A stretch of DNA of 64,000 nt. Origin: Hyposmocoma kahamanoa (lineage: Eukaryota; Arthropoda; Insecta; Lepidoptera; Cosmopterigidae). The translations under genes were made by a program, and so were the position numbers. Shown piece after piece: positions 63,866-64,000 of the stretch; the stretch's first letter is position 1, and every line of letters starts with the position of its first letter. The stretch spans positions 19,983,798-20,047,797 of the forward strand of contig NW_020653726.1 of the NCBI RefSeq assembly GCF_003589595.1, written 5' to 3'. Below the pieces are notes generated by a model. It had not been told where the DNA came from and ran no database searches. It worked only from the letters and a program-made list of their open reading frames with translations.

Positions 63866-64000
63866 ACAAAGATCCTTTGATCCGGCCGGATTCGAACCGA
63901 CGTCTTCTAGCATACCGTGGCAGACGCTATACCAACTAAGCCACGGAACAAACCAGCGAACCTCACAAATTCTTCTATGTGCTTGCGTCGTATCTTTGTA
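63866..64000 (-). repeat. SINE with tRNA-like head (minus strand), cut by the window end
   Basis: On the minus strand, box A TTAGTTGGTATAGCG and box B GGTTCGAATCC (63888-63898) have tRNA spacing. CACAAATTCTTCTATGTGCT is shared with the SINE at 13190-13335. It is probably the same family. Confidence 0.7.

Noticed and set aside
1..64000. CRISPR array, operon, phage or bacterial island
   Set aside because: There are no spaced identical repeats with unique spacers, no dense gene runs and no ribosome-binding pattern. The content is eukaryotic throughout.
1..64000. LTR retrotransposon or intact retrovirus-like element
   Set aside because: No pair of long direct repeats, primer-binding site or gag/pol motifs of the LTR type were seen.

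Overview
The window reads as AT-rich insect chromosomal DNA, most likely from a moth or butterfly (Lepidoptera). The evidence is the eukaryotic, intron-less repeat landscape: dozens of truncated non-LTR retrotransposon (LINE) 3' ends, tRNA-headed SINEs, many short inverted-repeat elements, and dispersed families of a kind I associate with lepidopteran genomes. The species call is inference. I found no complete host protein-coding gene, no genuine tRNA, rRNA or snRNA gene, and nothing prokaryotic. Two assembly gaps are present (10 Ns at 32129-32138 and 400 Ns at 48768-49167).

The best-preserved element is a Tc1-type DNA transposon at 52784-54344. It has perfect 26-bp terminal inverted repeats (TIRs), a TA duplication, a TATA/initiator promoter and a DD34E transposase broken by one in-frame stop. 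Other DNA-transposon material: a mariner C-terminal relic (about 20255-20570), a P-element/THAP9-like relic (40418-40675), a PIF/Harbinger-like miniature element with TTA duplications (14030-14439), two copies of a miniature element with perfect 8-bp duplications (19351-19578 and 60883-61169), a 606-bp TA-flanked family (7380-7984, 28928-29378, 29815-30420), a fold-back family (17391-17563, 22384-22544), a hAT-like candidate (24513-25365) and a fold-back element built of about 16-bp units (43679-43922).

LINE pieces lie on both strands throughout. At least five different 3' ends can be told apart by their C-terminal peptides and simple-repeat tails. The largest is at 11605-12643. Two near-identical 3' ends at 41870-42425 and 49994-50850 belong to one family. 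Catalytic FADD/CADD motifs survive at 37858 and about 32226.

Region by region: 1-3.3 kb holds a long TIR repeat, a GC-rich possible promoter, a SINE and a LINE scrap. 3.8-5.7 kb (minus strand) holds an unidentified, frameshifted coding region interrupted by two hairpins; this is the best candidate for something undescribed. 6-19 kb is SINEs, LINEs and miniature elements. 19-31 kb is nested TIR elements and anonymous DNA. 31-39 kb is LINEs and a GC-rich block inside a repeat. 40-51 kb is densely packed LINE ends and a SINE cluster at a gap. 52-55 kb is the Tc1 element and its flanks. 55-64 kb is mostly anonymous, with a 16-bp periodic array, the second 8-bp-duplication element and LINE ends.

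No functional pathway links these sequences. They record repeated insertion, nesting and decay. One unusual recurring theme is short, near-perfect inverted duplications (arms of 18-25 bp) that interrupt older coding sequence, as expected from fold-back template switching.
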